64,000 nucleotides of DNA from DAISVY01 sp036826635 (GTDB taxonomy: Bacteria > Zixibacteria > MSB-5A5 > GN15 > FEB-12), in the NCBI GenBank assembly GCA_036826635.1, contig DAISVY010000006.1:155652-219651 (forward strand), given 5' to 3'. The notes under the pieces are model-generated. The model did no database searches and was not told the DNA's origin. It was given only the letters and a program-made list of their open reading frames with translations. Of the stretch, positions 51,829 through 60,479 are shown in pieces. How positions within the stretch are numbered: position 1 is the stretch's first letter; each line of letters begins with the position of its first letter. Made by a program: the position numbers and the translations under genes.

Positions 51829-54081
51829 ATGAATCCGCGCCGCGGTCAAACCATCTTCGGACTTGCCTGTTTCCTTCTGCTGGTACTTGCCGGCCGGGGA
51901 CACCCCGCCGAGTCGATCACACTGACCGAAAACGGAAACAGCGCGTATAGTATCTGTCTGCCGGTCGATGCCTCACCACCGATCGCGGCCGCCGGAGAAA
52001 CGCTCCGGCAATATATAGAAAAAGTCTCCGGGGCAACTTTGCCGATAATCGACACGATCCCACCTTTCGAAAATCGCATCATATTCGAAATCGGCGCATC
52101 GGTTGATCCCGACATCACCCTTGCGGCACCGGGAGAAGATGGTTTCCGAATCAAGACCATCGGCAAAGACCTTTACTTCACCGCACCGACCGCACCGGGC
52201 ATTCAAAACGCCGTATATACTTTTCTTGAAACTTACCTCGGCTGCCGAAAGTACAGCCTGGATTTTGAGGTAATCCCGCACACCCCGACAATCGTACTGT
52301 CACCAATCGACGATACCCAGGTTCCTCTCATTACTTTCCGCATGCAGGATATCCGGGATTCGGCTTACAATGCGTGGCACAAACTGGACGACCTGAAAGA
52401 CTGGGGCTTATTCGTTCACACGTTCAGGACACTTGTCCCGCCCGAGAAGTATTTCAATGACCATCCGGAGTACTTCTCGGAGAATAACGGCGTGCGAGTC
52501 GCCGACGCACAACTCTGCCTGACCAATCCCGATGTATTTCGTATCGTGGTCGAGGAATTACGCCGTCGCATCGAAGAAAACCCGACGGCCCGTTTTTGGT
52601 CGGTATCTCAAAACGATACTTACGTGCCCTGCCGCTGCGCCAACTGCCGCGCCATCGACAGCGCCGAGGGATCACCTTCCGGATCGATCCTCGCTTTCGT
52701 GAATCGCGTGGCCGGCGAGTTTCCGGACAAGACAATCTCGACCCTGGCATACCTGTATTCGCGCAAAGCTCCCGCGCATCTGAAACCGGCCCCCAATGTA
52801 AACATCATGCTTTGCAGCATCGACTGTAACCGGAGTCGACCGATAGCGGAAGATCCAAAGAATGCCTCCTTCGTAAGTGACCTCAAAGACTGGGCCGCCC
52901 TGACCAATAACATCTTTCTCTGGGATTACGTGGTCCAGTTCCGTAACCTCGTCAGTCCCTTTCCGAACCTTCGCACCCTTCAACCCAACATGCAGTTCTT
53001 CGTCGAGAACGGCATTACCTCGGTATTCGAACAGGGCGTAGCATCCATGGAAGGAGAGTTCGCCGAGTTGCGTGTCTATTTACTGGCGAAACTGTTGTGG
53101 AATCCATACGTCGACGTTGACTCGGTAATGAACGATTTCCTGCACGGGTACTACGGGGCCGCGGCGCCATATATCCGTGAGTACATCGACACCGAACACG
53201 ATGCACTGACCCGTTCCGGCGAAGATTTGTCGATCTACGGTTATCCGTACCCATCGGACGACGGATATCTTTCGGCGTCAATGCTGGACCGCTATGAGGC
53301 TATTTTCGCCCAGGCCGAATCCGCTGTCCGCGACGATCCGGAGTATCTGCTTCATGTACAAACGGCCCATCTGCCCGTTCAGTACGCCATTCTTGAACAG
53401 GCAAAGATGCTCGCCTTCGGCGAACGCGGTTTCTTCGTAAAAGACGCCGATGGTTCCCGCCGCGCTCGACCCGAGCTGGAAACGCTGTTGCAGACGTTTT
53501 ATGAACGCTGCAAGCGCGCCGGTATCACGCGGTTGTGGGAACACGGCAACTCGCCGGATTATTACCTGGCGTCCACGCGAGGGTTTATCGATGGCGCTCG
53601 GCAGGGGCATCTGGCCATGGGATGCCCGGTGACTCTGACGGTTCCGGCCAGTTCCAAATATCACAATGGCGAAGTGTCGGCTTTGACCGACGGCCTCAAA
53701 GGGTGGGATGATTACCATTTCCACTGGCTCGGTTTCGAGGGCGACGACATGGACGCTACTATCGACCTCGGTTCCGTGCAAACCGTGTCTCGTATCGAAA
53801 CCGGTTTCCTTCAGGATATTTTATCGTGGGTGTTTATGCCACAGTCGGTCGAGTTTCTGGTATCGGAAGACGGGGAGACATTTCACCGCGCGGGGATCGT
53901 GCCGGATTCGATCCCGCCCCAACAAAGCGGCCCCATCGTGGCGTCGTTCAATGTGGAGTTCCCGACAACGTCGGCACGTTTCGTCAGAGTGAAAACAACG
54001 AGCTTCTTAACCTGTCCCGCCTGGCACAAAGGCGCGGGCGGAAAGGCCTGGATATTTATAGATGAAATCAAAGTGTTCTAA
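51829..54081 (+). CDS. Exported DUF4838 protein with F5/8-type C domain
   Basis: 750 aa. Signal peptide ~1-27. The N-terminal alpha/beta domain (~30-155; A-A-G-E-T-L-R-Q-Y-I-E-K-V-S-G) is of the kind found before GH20/GH67 barrels. The DUF4838 domain (~165-460) includes F-W-S-V-S-Q-N-D and a paired C-R-C-A-N-C site that may bind a metal. Residues ~600-750 form a discoidin/CBM32-like beta-sandwich (Y-H-N-G-E-V-S-A-L-T-D-G, A-R-F-V-R-V-K). DUF4838 proteins are common in polysaccharide loci and are suspected glycosidases. GGAG precedes the ATG. Confidence 0.85.
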   Translation: MNPRRGQTIFGLACFLLLVLAGRGHPAESITLTENGNSAYSICLPVDASPPIAAAGETLRQYIEKVSGATLPIIDTIPPFENRIIFEIGASVDPDITLAAPGEDGFRIKTIGKDLYFTAPTAPGIQNAVYTFLETYLGCRKYSLDFEVIPHTPTIVLSPIDDTQVPLITFRMQDIRDSAYNAWHKLDDLKDWGLFVHTFRTLVPPEKYFNDHPEYFSENNGVRVADAQLCLTNPDVFRIVVEELRRRIEENPTARFWSVSQNDTYVPCRCANCRAIDSAEGSPSGSILAFVNRVAGEFPDKTISTLAYLYSRKAPAHLKPAPNVNIMLCSIDCNRSRPIAEDPKNASFVSDLKDWAALTNNIFLWDYVVQFRNLVSPFPNLRTLQPNMQFFVENGITSVFEQGVASMEGEFAELRVYLLAKLLWNPYVDVDSVMNDFLHGYYGAAAPYIREYIDTEHDALTRSGEDLSIYGYPYPSDDGYLSASMLDRYEAIFAQAESAVRDDPEYLLHVQTAHLPVQYAILEQAKMLAFGERGFFVKDADGSRRARPELETLLQTFYERCKRAGITRLWEHGNSPDYYLASTRGFIDGARQGHLAMGCPVTLTVPASSKYHNGEVSALTDGLKGWDDYHFHWLGFEGDDMDATIDLGSVQTVSRIETGFLQDILSWVFMPQSVEFLVSEDGETFHRAGIVPDSIPPQQSGPIVASFNVEFPTTSARFVRVKTTSFLTCPAWHKGAGGKAWIFIDEIKVF

Positions 54082-56686
54082 GGGCATTTTTTGCATTCTT
54101 CTGCTCCTGCTGAGCACACAAGCCCACGGCCAGTTATACCGCGATTCCACAGCGCCCGTAGATGAGCGAGTGCGGGACCTCATTGCACGCATGACCCCGG
54201 AGGAGAAGTTCTGGCAATTATTCATGGTCGCCGGTGATTTCATGGGTGACGAAACCCGTTATCGTGACGGTCTTTTCGGTCTGCAGGTGGCCGCGGAAGC
54301 CGGCGAGGTCGACCCGGTCGCACGCGCCAATGCCATCCAACGCCATTTCGTCGAACATACCCATCTCGGAATTCCAATCGTATTCTTTGCCGAAGCGTTG
54401 CACGGTCTGGTACAGAGCGGCGCCACGATCTTCCCTCAGGCGATTGGTTTGGCTGCGTCGTTCGACACCACATTAATGCACGACGTGGCCCGCGCGGTGG
54501 CTCTGGAGAGTCAAAGCCGTGGCGTGCGACAAGTGTTATCGCCCGTGGTCAATATCGCGTCCGACGTACGCTGGGGACGTACCGAGGAAACCTATGGAGA
54601 GGACCCCTTTCTGTCCGCCGCTATGGGGGTTGCGTTCGTATCGGAGTTTGAGTCACGCGGCGTGATTACGACACCGAAGCATTTCGTGGCCAATGTCGGC
54701 GACGGTGGCCGTGACAGCTACCCGATACACATGAGCGAACGTTTTCTGCATGAAATATATCTGCCGCCCTTCGAGGCCTGTCTCCTGCGCGGTGGTTCTC
54801 GCTCCGTTATGACCGCGTATAATTCCTTCGATGGTGCCCCCTGTTCCGCGAGCAACCGGTTGAACAATGACGTGTTGAAAAAAGAACTCGGTTTCCGCGG
54901 TTTCATTATATCCGACGCCGGGGCGGTTGGCGGGGCCAATGTTTTGCATTTTACGGCCACGGATTATGCCGATGCCGGGGCCCGGGCGATTTCATCCGGC
55001 CTCGACGTTATCTTCCAGACATCGTATGACCACCACGCCTTGTTCATGCCAGCGTTTCTGGACGGGCGGATCGATCGCGCCGTGATTGACTCGGCCGTGG
55101 CGCGTGTACTCCGCGCCAAATTCCAACTGGGCCTGTTTGAACACCCGTATGTGGAAGCCGACGAATTCGCGCCCGTCGGGATTCCTGAACATCACGCCCT
55201 TGCCTGTCGCGCCGCCCGGGAATCGATCGTACTTTTGAAGAACACCGGCGACGTTCTCCCCTTTAGCAAAACGACTCAAAACATCGCCGTTATCGGACCG
55301 GACGCGGCCGAACCGCGTTTTGGCGGTTACAGCGCTGCGACAACTCAAGCGTGCAGTATTCTGGATGGTCTCAGGGAAAAGATGGGACCGCAAGGCAACG
55401 TGCCGTATGCCCGGGGATGTAAAAGGCTGACCACGGAATACGTGACTGTTCCGACGGAGTTTCTTTCATGTCAACATGACAGCTCGACCGAAAAGGGGTT
55501 GCTTGGCGAGTATTTTGACAATGTCTCACTTTCAGGCCCCCCGGTGTTTTCCCGTGTCGACGGCCCCGTGCAATTCCAATGGACACTGTTCTCCCCCGAT
55601 CCCGAGCGACTGACATACGATTTCTATTCCGTTCGCTGGACCGGCACCCTGACACCTGCCGTTTCGGGAAAATTCAAGCTCGGAGTCGAAGGTAACGACG
55701 GCTACCGTCTCTTTATAGATGATTCTCTGGTTATAGACAACCGGATCAAGGCGTCCTGTCGCACGACCATGACCGATTTTGTATTCGAGGCCGGGCACGC
55801 CTATCGACTTCGGCTGGAGTATTTCGAGCCCACGGGCAATGGGCGCATCCGGCTGGTGTGGAATGTGGGAGTAGATTCCGACGAGGAAACCACTATTCGC
55901 GAGGCGGTTAATCTCGCCGCCGGGTGTGACAAGGTCGTGCTCGTGGTTGGACTTGAGGAGGGCGAGTTCCGCGACCGCGCATCGCTGGCTCTTCCCGGCC
56001 GGCAGGAAGAACTGATCCGCCGGGTAGCGGCACTTAACAAACCCACCGTGGTTATCCTGATCGGGGGAAGCGCCGTTACAATGTCTCGCTGGCTGGACGA
56101 CGTGTCTGCCGTGCTTTGCGCCTGGTATCCCGGCCAGGAAGGCGGCCGGGCGGTTGCCGACGTGCTGTTCGGCGATTTCAACCCGGCCGGACGATTACCC
56201 GTCACCTTCCCGATTGCCGAGGGGCAACTCCCGCTGGTGTACAACCATCTTCCAACCGGGCGCGGTGACGATTACTATGATCTCTCCGGCCAGCCCCTCT
56301 TCCCGTTCGGCTTCGGTCTCAGTTACACGACTTTCGAGTACGACAACCTTTATATAGATCCACCGGCAATCGCCACCGGACAGACAGCGCAGGTGCATTT
56401 CAATCTGAAAAACACCGGACCGCGCGAAGGCGATGAAGTCGTACAACTATACGTGAGAGATGAACTGGCCTCGACAGCACAGCCGATCATGGCACTCAAA
56501 GGGTTCCGAAGGATTCATCTCAAACCGGGCGAAACAGAGGACGTGACTTTCACAATCCCCCCCGATCTGCTGACGGTGCTGGACACGGACCTTCACCCGG
56601 TGATCGAGCCGGGGAGTTTCCGCATCATGATCGGAACCTCATCGAAGGACATCCGACTGCGTGGTATTCTGACGGTTACGGAATAA
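54062..56686 (+). CDS. GH3 beta-glycosidase with PA14 insertion
   Basis: 874 aa, signal peptide ~1-23. The GH3 barrel has G-L-F-G-L-Q, V-L-S-P-V-V-N-I-A-S-D-V-R-W-G-R-T-E-E-T, T-P-K-H-F-V-A and the nucleophile D285 in I-I-S-D-A-G. The usual S-D-W is changed to S-D-A. The GH3 C-terminal domain is interrupted by a PA14 domain at ~480-610 (G-L-L-G-E-Y-F-D-N, Y-R-L-F-I-D-D-S-L-V-I-D) and followed by a Fn3-like domain (~770-860). PA14-GH3 enzymes are beta-glucosidases, xylosidases or hexosaminidases. The ATG lies inside the last codons of the DUF4838 gene. Last gene of the glycan operon. Confidence 0.92.
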   Translation: MKSKCSKGIFCILLLLLSTQAHGQLYRDSTAPVDERVRDLIARMTPEEKFWQLFMVAGDFMGDETRYRDGLFGLQVAAEAGEVDPVARANAIQRHFVEHTHLGIPIVFFAEALHGLVQSGATIFPQAIGLAASFDTTLMHDVARAVALESQSRGVRQVLSPVVNIASDVRWGRTEETYGEDPFLSAAMGVAFVSEFESRGVITTPKHFVANVGDGGRDSYPIHMSERFLHEIYLPPFEACLLRGGSRSVMTAYNSFDGAPCSASNRLNNDVLKKELGFRGFIISDAGAVGGANVLHFTATDYADAGARAISSGLDVIFQTSYDHHALFMPAFLDGRIDRAVIDSAVARVLRAKFQLGLFEHPYVEADEFAPVGIPEHHALACRAARESIVLLKNTGDVLPFSKTTQNIAVIGPDAAEPRFGGYSAATTQACSILDGLREKMGPQGNVPYARGCKRLTTEYVTVPTEFLSCQHDSSTEKGLLGEYFDNVSLSGPPVFSRVDGPVQFQWTLFSPDPERLTYDFYSVRWTGTLTPAVSGKFKLGVEGNDGYRLFIDDSLVIDNRIKASCRTTMTDFVFEAGHAYRLRLEYFEPTGNGRIRLVWNVGVDSDEETTIREAVNLAAGCDKVVLVVGLEEGEFRDRASLALPGRQEELIRRVAALNKPTVVILIGGSAVTMSRWLDDVSAVLCAWYPGQEGGRAVADVLFGDFNPAGRLPVTFPIAEGQLPLVYNHLPTGRGDDYYDLSGQPLFPFGFGLSYTTFEYDNLYIDPPAIATGQTAQVHFNLKNTGPREGDEVVQLYVRDELASTAQPIMALKGFRRIHLKPGETEDVTFTIPPDLLTVLDTDLHPVIEPGSFRIMIGTSSKDIRLRGILTVTE

Positions 56687-56758
56687 CCAGGGCCGGACGC
56701 CCCCTTCTATTTGCTGCCGACGAAAGACAAAAAAGACAGGTTTTAACCACTTTACCCC

Positions 56759-56788
56759 TTGACAGAACAGTTAAGTTTCTTTACTGTT
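56759..56788 (+). promoter_or_regulatory. Promoter and operator of the marR gene
   Basis: TTGACA (56759-56764), a 17-nt spacer and TACTGT (56782-56787) give a promoter whose start would fall at or just before the ATG (56794). The spacer holds TTAAGTTTCTTTA (56771-56783), flanked by AACAGT/ACTGTT arms. The core matches the site before the SUF-like operon at 12 of 13 positions. Confidence 0.65.
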
Positions 56789-56793
56789 GCGGC

Positions 56794-57261
56794 ATGGCTT
56801 CGAAAGCGGAACTGCTAAAGGATCTCTCCCGGACTATGCGGCGGATAATGAACAAACATCATCATCTGGAAACCATGCCGATAAAGCTCGATGCCGGCAG
56901 GGGCTTGTCCCACAAGGAGTTCCACGCCATACATGTCATCGGCTCCAACAACGAATCCACCGTCACAAGCCTGGCAGACCATTTCGGCATCACGGACAGC
57001 GCCGCCTCTCAAATGGTTTCCAAACTTGCAGATAAAGGCTACGTTAACAAAGAACCATCAAAACACAGCAAAAGGGAGCTGAAACTTACCCTAACCGACA
57101 GCGGTGCAGTGGCTTTCCGAGCTCACGAAATGTTCCACAACAGCCATCTGGAACAAGTGAACAAGATGCTGAACACCTTTACCCCGGACCAGATAGCCAC
57201 GATCCTGACAATGCTTGATGTCATGGAAGGTTGTCTGGATGAGATACTTACGTCGGAGTAA
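56794..57261 (+). CDS. MarR-family regulator of the SUF-like operon
   Basis: 155 aa. The winged helix lies at ~45-115: L-S-H-K-E-F-H-A-I-H-V-I-G, V-T-S-L-A-D-H-F-G-I-T-D-S-A-A-S-Q-M-V-S-K-L, then K-R-E-L-K-L-T-L-T-D-S-G. No Cys cluster for an FeS centre is visible: the only Cys lies near the C-terminus (E-G-C-L-D-E), so direct FeS sensing would have to be unusual. There is no ribosome site upstream of the ATG and almost no leader. It probably represses itself and the FeS genes that start 94 bp downstream. Confidence 0.85.
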   Translation: MASKAELLKDLSRTMRRIMNKHHHLETMPIKLDAGRGLSHKEFHAIHVIGSNNESTVTSLADHFGITDSAASQMVSKLADKGYVNKEPSKHSKRELKLTLTDSGAVAFRAHEMFHNSHLEQVNKMLNTFTPDQIATILTMLDVMEGCLDEILTSE

Positions 57262-57279
57262 TCTTTTTTTTGCGACTAT

Positions 57280-57296
57280 ACTTAAGAAACTTAAGT
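57280..57296 (+). promoter_or_regulatory. Palindromic operator before the SUF-like operon
   Basis: Perfect inverted repeat ACTTAAG-AAA-CTTAAGT. A TATACT hexamer (57277-57282) overlaps its left arm. Same core as the site in the marR promoter, so one regulator probably controls both. Confidence 0.65.
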
Positions 57297-57355
57297 GTTT
57301 CGGTTTAGTCGGCCCGGCATTCATTGTGACCTGATAAGACCAGGAGATTGAGATT

Positions 57356-58144
57356 ATGAGCAGATTATTGGAAATACACGATCTCTGTGTTGAGGTAAAA
57401 GGCAAACGACTTCTCCGCGGGGTCAATCTTGATATATCGGAGGGTGAGATCCACGCCTTTCTCGGTCCCAACGGCAGCGGTAAAACGACCCTCCTTATGG
57501 CGATTATGGGATATCCCGAGTATGTCGTCACCTCGGGCGAAATCATTTTCGACGGACAAAATCTCGCCGGTGTCGATATCACGGAGCGCAGCCGTCTCGG
57601 CCTTGGCATGGCCCATCAGAGACCACCTACTCTGACCGGGGTCAGGCTCTCACAGATTCTCGACTACGTTTCATCACGCGATGATTGCCTGAAGAAAAAA
57701 CTGCCGTCGGTAATCAAAGATGCACACCTCGACGGCTTGCTGGAGCGCGACGTCAATTCACGATTGTCCGGAGGTGAGATCAAACGTTCCGAGCTGGCCC
57801 AGGTAATCGCGAGTGGTCCGCGTTTGGCCTTGATAGACGAACCGGATTCCGGCGTTGACCCGGAGGCACTACGCTCGGTCGGCGGCATGATTCGCACTCT
57901 CTTCGAGCCTTCATCGGAGACCACAACCGGGAAACGATCGGGAATTATCGTGACGCATTCCGCGAACGCCCTCAGGTACATTCGCGTGAACCGCGCCCAT
58001 GTCATGTTCGACGGGACTATTGGCTGTTCCGGAACGGCCGAACAGGTATTCGATATGATCGAAAATCAAGGCTATCAAGTATGCATCGAATGCATCTCGA
58101 CCGGCAGGAACAAAGACGGACAAGCTAATTGTAATCGCGTGTAA
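57356..58144 (+). CDS. SufC-like ATPase of a minimal SUF-type FeS system
   Basis: 262 aa. Walker A G-P-N-G-S-G-K-T-T, signature L-S-G-G-E-I-K-R-S-E, Walker B L-A-L-I-D-E-P-D-S-G-V-D and switch His in V-T-H-S-A. The G-E-I-x-F-x-G and G-Y-P spacing and the D-S-G-V-D variant match SufC-like proteins of archaea and anaerobic bacteria, the small two-protein system called SMS in recent work. A C-terminal tail with C-I-E-C and a final Cys is unusual. It would energise FeS assembly on the SufB-like scaffold encoded next. Confidence 0.88.
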   Translation: MSRLLEIHDLCVEVKGKRLLRGVNLDISEGEIHAFLGPNGSGKTTLLMAIMGYPEYVVTSGEIIFDGQNLAGVDITERSRLGLGMAHQRPPTLTGVRLSQILDYVSSRDDCLKKKLPSVIKDAHLDGLLERDVNSRLSGGEIKRSELAQVIASGPRLALIDEPDSGVDPEALRSVGGMIRTLFEPSSETTTGKRSGIIVTHSANALRYIRVNRAHVMFDGTIGCSGTAEQVFDMIENQGYQVCIECISTGRNKDGQANCNRV

Positions 58145-58247
58145 AATAAGACCCGGCGAACCGTGCAACAATATCGGCACCATCGATTGACGGCCGTGAT
58201 GCCCGGTGACGATGGACAAAAAACCGACACGGAAGGAACATGATACC

Positions 58248-59378
58248 ATGTCATCGCAAATTATACAATCTCTCGAGAATATGCGACTCTCGGATGAATC
58301 CACCTCTCTGAAACAGGTAGGGATCGACTTCTCCGCTGACGGCAGATCGGGCACGTTCATCCTGGTCGATTCCCGACCCGTCTGTGTCAACAGCGAACTG
58401 GAGGGACTCGAAATACTTCCGCTCGGCGCAGCTCTTGAGCGCTACGACTGGTTGCGGAATGATTACTACTGGCGGGCCGTACCGAAAGATCTCGATGATG
58501 TAACCGCCCGGTGTGCCGACCAACATGATGTGACAGGCTATTTTGTCCGCGTGAAACAAGGTGCCCGCGCTACGGTTCCGTGCCAGGCGGCATTCTATAT
58601 AGGTACCTCCGATACCTCGCAATGGGTTCATAACATCATAATCGTGGAAGACGGCGCGGAACTCAATATGATAACCGGATGCACCACGGGGTATGAAGTA
58701 CACGGGGGCTATCACAACGCCATCAGTGAACACTATATCGGGAACAAAGCCAAACTCACGAACACCATGGTGCATAGCTGGGATATTAAGACCTCGGTAC
58801 ATCCCCGGTCCGGGACTATCGTCGAGGACAACGGAGTGTATATCTCCAATTACGTGTCTTTGCGTCCGTCGCACGATATCAAAACGCTGCCGCAGGTACG
58901 ACTGATCGGGAAAAACGCCTCGGCGAAATTTACCACCATAATACTGAGTTCCCCCGGAACAAGAGTGGAAACCGGAGGAGACATCCGTCTCGAAGGTGAA
59001 GACTCCAGCGCCGAACTGGCCCATCGGGCTATCAGCAACGGAGGCCACGTCTATCAATCAGGGATGCTGACCGGACTCGCCAAATGTCGCGGACACGTGG
59101 ATTGTTCGGGATTGCTTTCGGCGTCGGAGCCTCTCGGACTTATAGAGTCCATTCCCGGGCTGACGGCCAAACACCCGGACGCCCAGTTGAGCCACGAAGC
59201 GAGTATCGGCCGAATTAAGCCGGAAGAAGTCGAGTATCTCCGGGCGCGCGGCATGGAAGAACGAGAGGCTATTTCCGTTTTAATCCGAGGTTTTCTTGGT
59301 TCCGACATACCGGAACTGGGGCCATATCTGGATGAAAGAATCGCCGAGATCGCGGAATCAATCGGTCATCATGGTTGA
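58248..59378 (+). CDS. SufB-like scaffold of a minimal SUF-type FeS system
   Basis: 376 aa, shorter than classical SufB. The beta-helix core has H-N-I-I-I-V-E-D-G-A-E-L-N-M-I-T-G-C-T, H-G-G-Y-H-N-A-I-S-E, E-D-S-S-A-E-L-A-H-R-A-I-S-N-G and the SufC-binding C-terminus S-H-E-A-S-I-G-R-I-K-P-E-E-V-E-Y-L-R-A-R-G. ATG 58248 has GGAAGGA upstream; an ATG at 58212 in frame is possible. No SufS, SufE or SufU gene is nearby, so sulfur must come from elsewhere in the genome or from sulfide. Confidence 0.9.
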   Translation: MSSQIIQSLENMRLSDESTSLKQVGIDFSADGRSGTFILVDSRPVCVNSELEGLEILPLGAALERYDWLRNDYYWRAVPKDLDDVTARCADQHDVTGYFVRVKQGARATVPCQAAFYIGTSDTSQWVHNIIIVEDGAELNMITGCTTGYEVHGGYHNAISEHYIGNKAKLTNTMVHSWDIKTSVHPRSGTIVEDNGVYISNYVSLRPSHDIKTLPQVRLIGKNASAKFTTIILSSPGTRVETGGDIRLEGEDSSAELAHRAISNGGHVYQSGMLTGLAKCRGHVDCSGLLSASEPLGLIESIPGLTAKHPDAQLSHEASIGRIKPEEVEYLRARGMEEREAISVLIRGFLGSDIPELGPYLDERIAEIAESIGHHG

Positions 59379-59450
59379 CGCTCTTGATACTATATGAGGC
59401 CCTGTTTGCACGACATTCGCTAACGGTATGAAACGATCAGGAGAAGGACA

Positions 59451-60095
59451 TTGAAAAAAGAAGACTCGCGCAAGAGCTATGGTGACGACACCGGACACAA
59501 TGAATATCGTATGGTACATCACCGGGGACACCGATTCGGCGGCAGCAGCTTTCTGTTGCAGGATCCCGAGGTGGTTTTCAAATCCATGCTCCTGAAACAG
59601 GGTGAGTGTTTTGTCGATCTCGGGTGCGGAGTCGGAGATTATTCGATTATGGCGTCGGAACTGGTCGGGAACACCGGTTCTGTTGTCGCCCTCGACCGTG
59701 CGACAGAGGCTCTGGGCATCCTGTCCGAGAAAGCCAGCTCTTTGAGGCGACAAAACATTTGCACCTACACGTGCGATATCACGAAACCCCTTCCGCTACG
59801 GAGCAATACCGCCGATGTCGTACTGATGGCCACGGTACTTCACATGATGCGATCGCAACAAATATCGCCACTGACCATTTTCCACGAAATCCACCGGATT
59901 CTAAGAAGCGATGGTCGCTTCGCCGTTCTGGAGTGCACCAAAAAGGACATGCCCTTCGGACCACCGAAACATGCCCGCTATTCTCAGGAAGAACTGGAAA
60001 CGATAATAAAGCCCTGCGGATTTACTGTCCGAAAAATCGTCGATTTCGAGTATAACTACCTCATTCTGTTCGGTAAATCCGCGTCCGAAATATAA
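59451..60095 (+). CDS. SAM-dependent methyltransferase (class I)
   Basis: 214 aa. Motif I is F-V-D-L-G-C-G-V-G-D-Y-S; motif II region V-V-A-L-D; post-motif D-V-V-L-M-A-T-V-L-H-M. The start is a TTG at 59451 with GGAG 7 nt upstream, the next ATG (59511) lacking a site. It follows the SufB-like gene by 72 nt and may belong to the same transcript. The substrate is unknown; an R-F-G-G-S-S-F-L-L-Q-D-P stretch precedes the fold. Similar methyltransferases occur beside SUF-like genes, which hints at a link to metal or sulfur metabolism. Confidence 0.82.
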   Translation: MKKEDSRKSYGDDTGHNEYRMVHHRGHRFGGSSFLLQDPEVVFKSMLLKQGECFVDLGCGVGDYSIMASELVGNTGSVVALDRATEALGILSEKASSLRRQNICTYTCDITKPLPLRSNTADVVLMATVLHMMRSQQISPLTIFHEIHRILRSDGRFAVLECTKKDMPFGPPKHARYSQEELETIIKPCGFTVRKIVDFEYNYLILFGKSASEI

Positions 60096-60479
60096 ACCGG
60101 ACTGTGTGAAGGGCAACTCCTGAAACCGCTCCCCTCTCACTGCCGGACAATACGAGTGCGGGGCCTCCGACCAGCCAAGCCGCACCGGAATACTCAGTCG
60201 AACGTTCCAATCGAGCCGGAACATTCCCAAACCGTCACACCGCCCAAAGCTCCGCTCCCGAACCACCCGCCCGACAAGGAAACCTGCCTGCCGTTTGAAC
60301 CTCGGAAAAGGACTTTATTGAAAACCTTTTTTGTTGACTAGAATACTAAAGGCACCTTGATTATCTATAATAATGGGATGAGGAGCACTACATCCTTGAT
60401 CATCAACTATATGACATGCTCAAATCTCATCTGCCAATGTATGCATTGAACACCTATATACCTCCGAGGGTTTTTGATT
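60096..60479. other. Intergenic region before the CheB/CheR hybrid gene
   Basis: About 384 nt. The first 220 nt are GC-rich with no supported gene. The last 160 nt are AT-rich with TATAAT around 60366-60371 and no clear -35. Confidence 0.4.
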
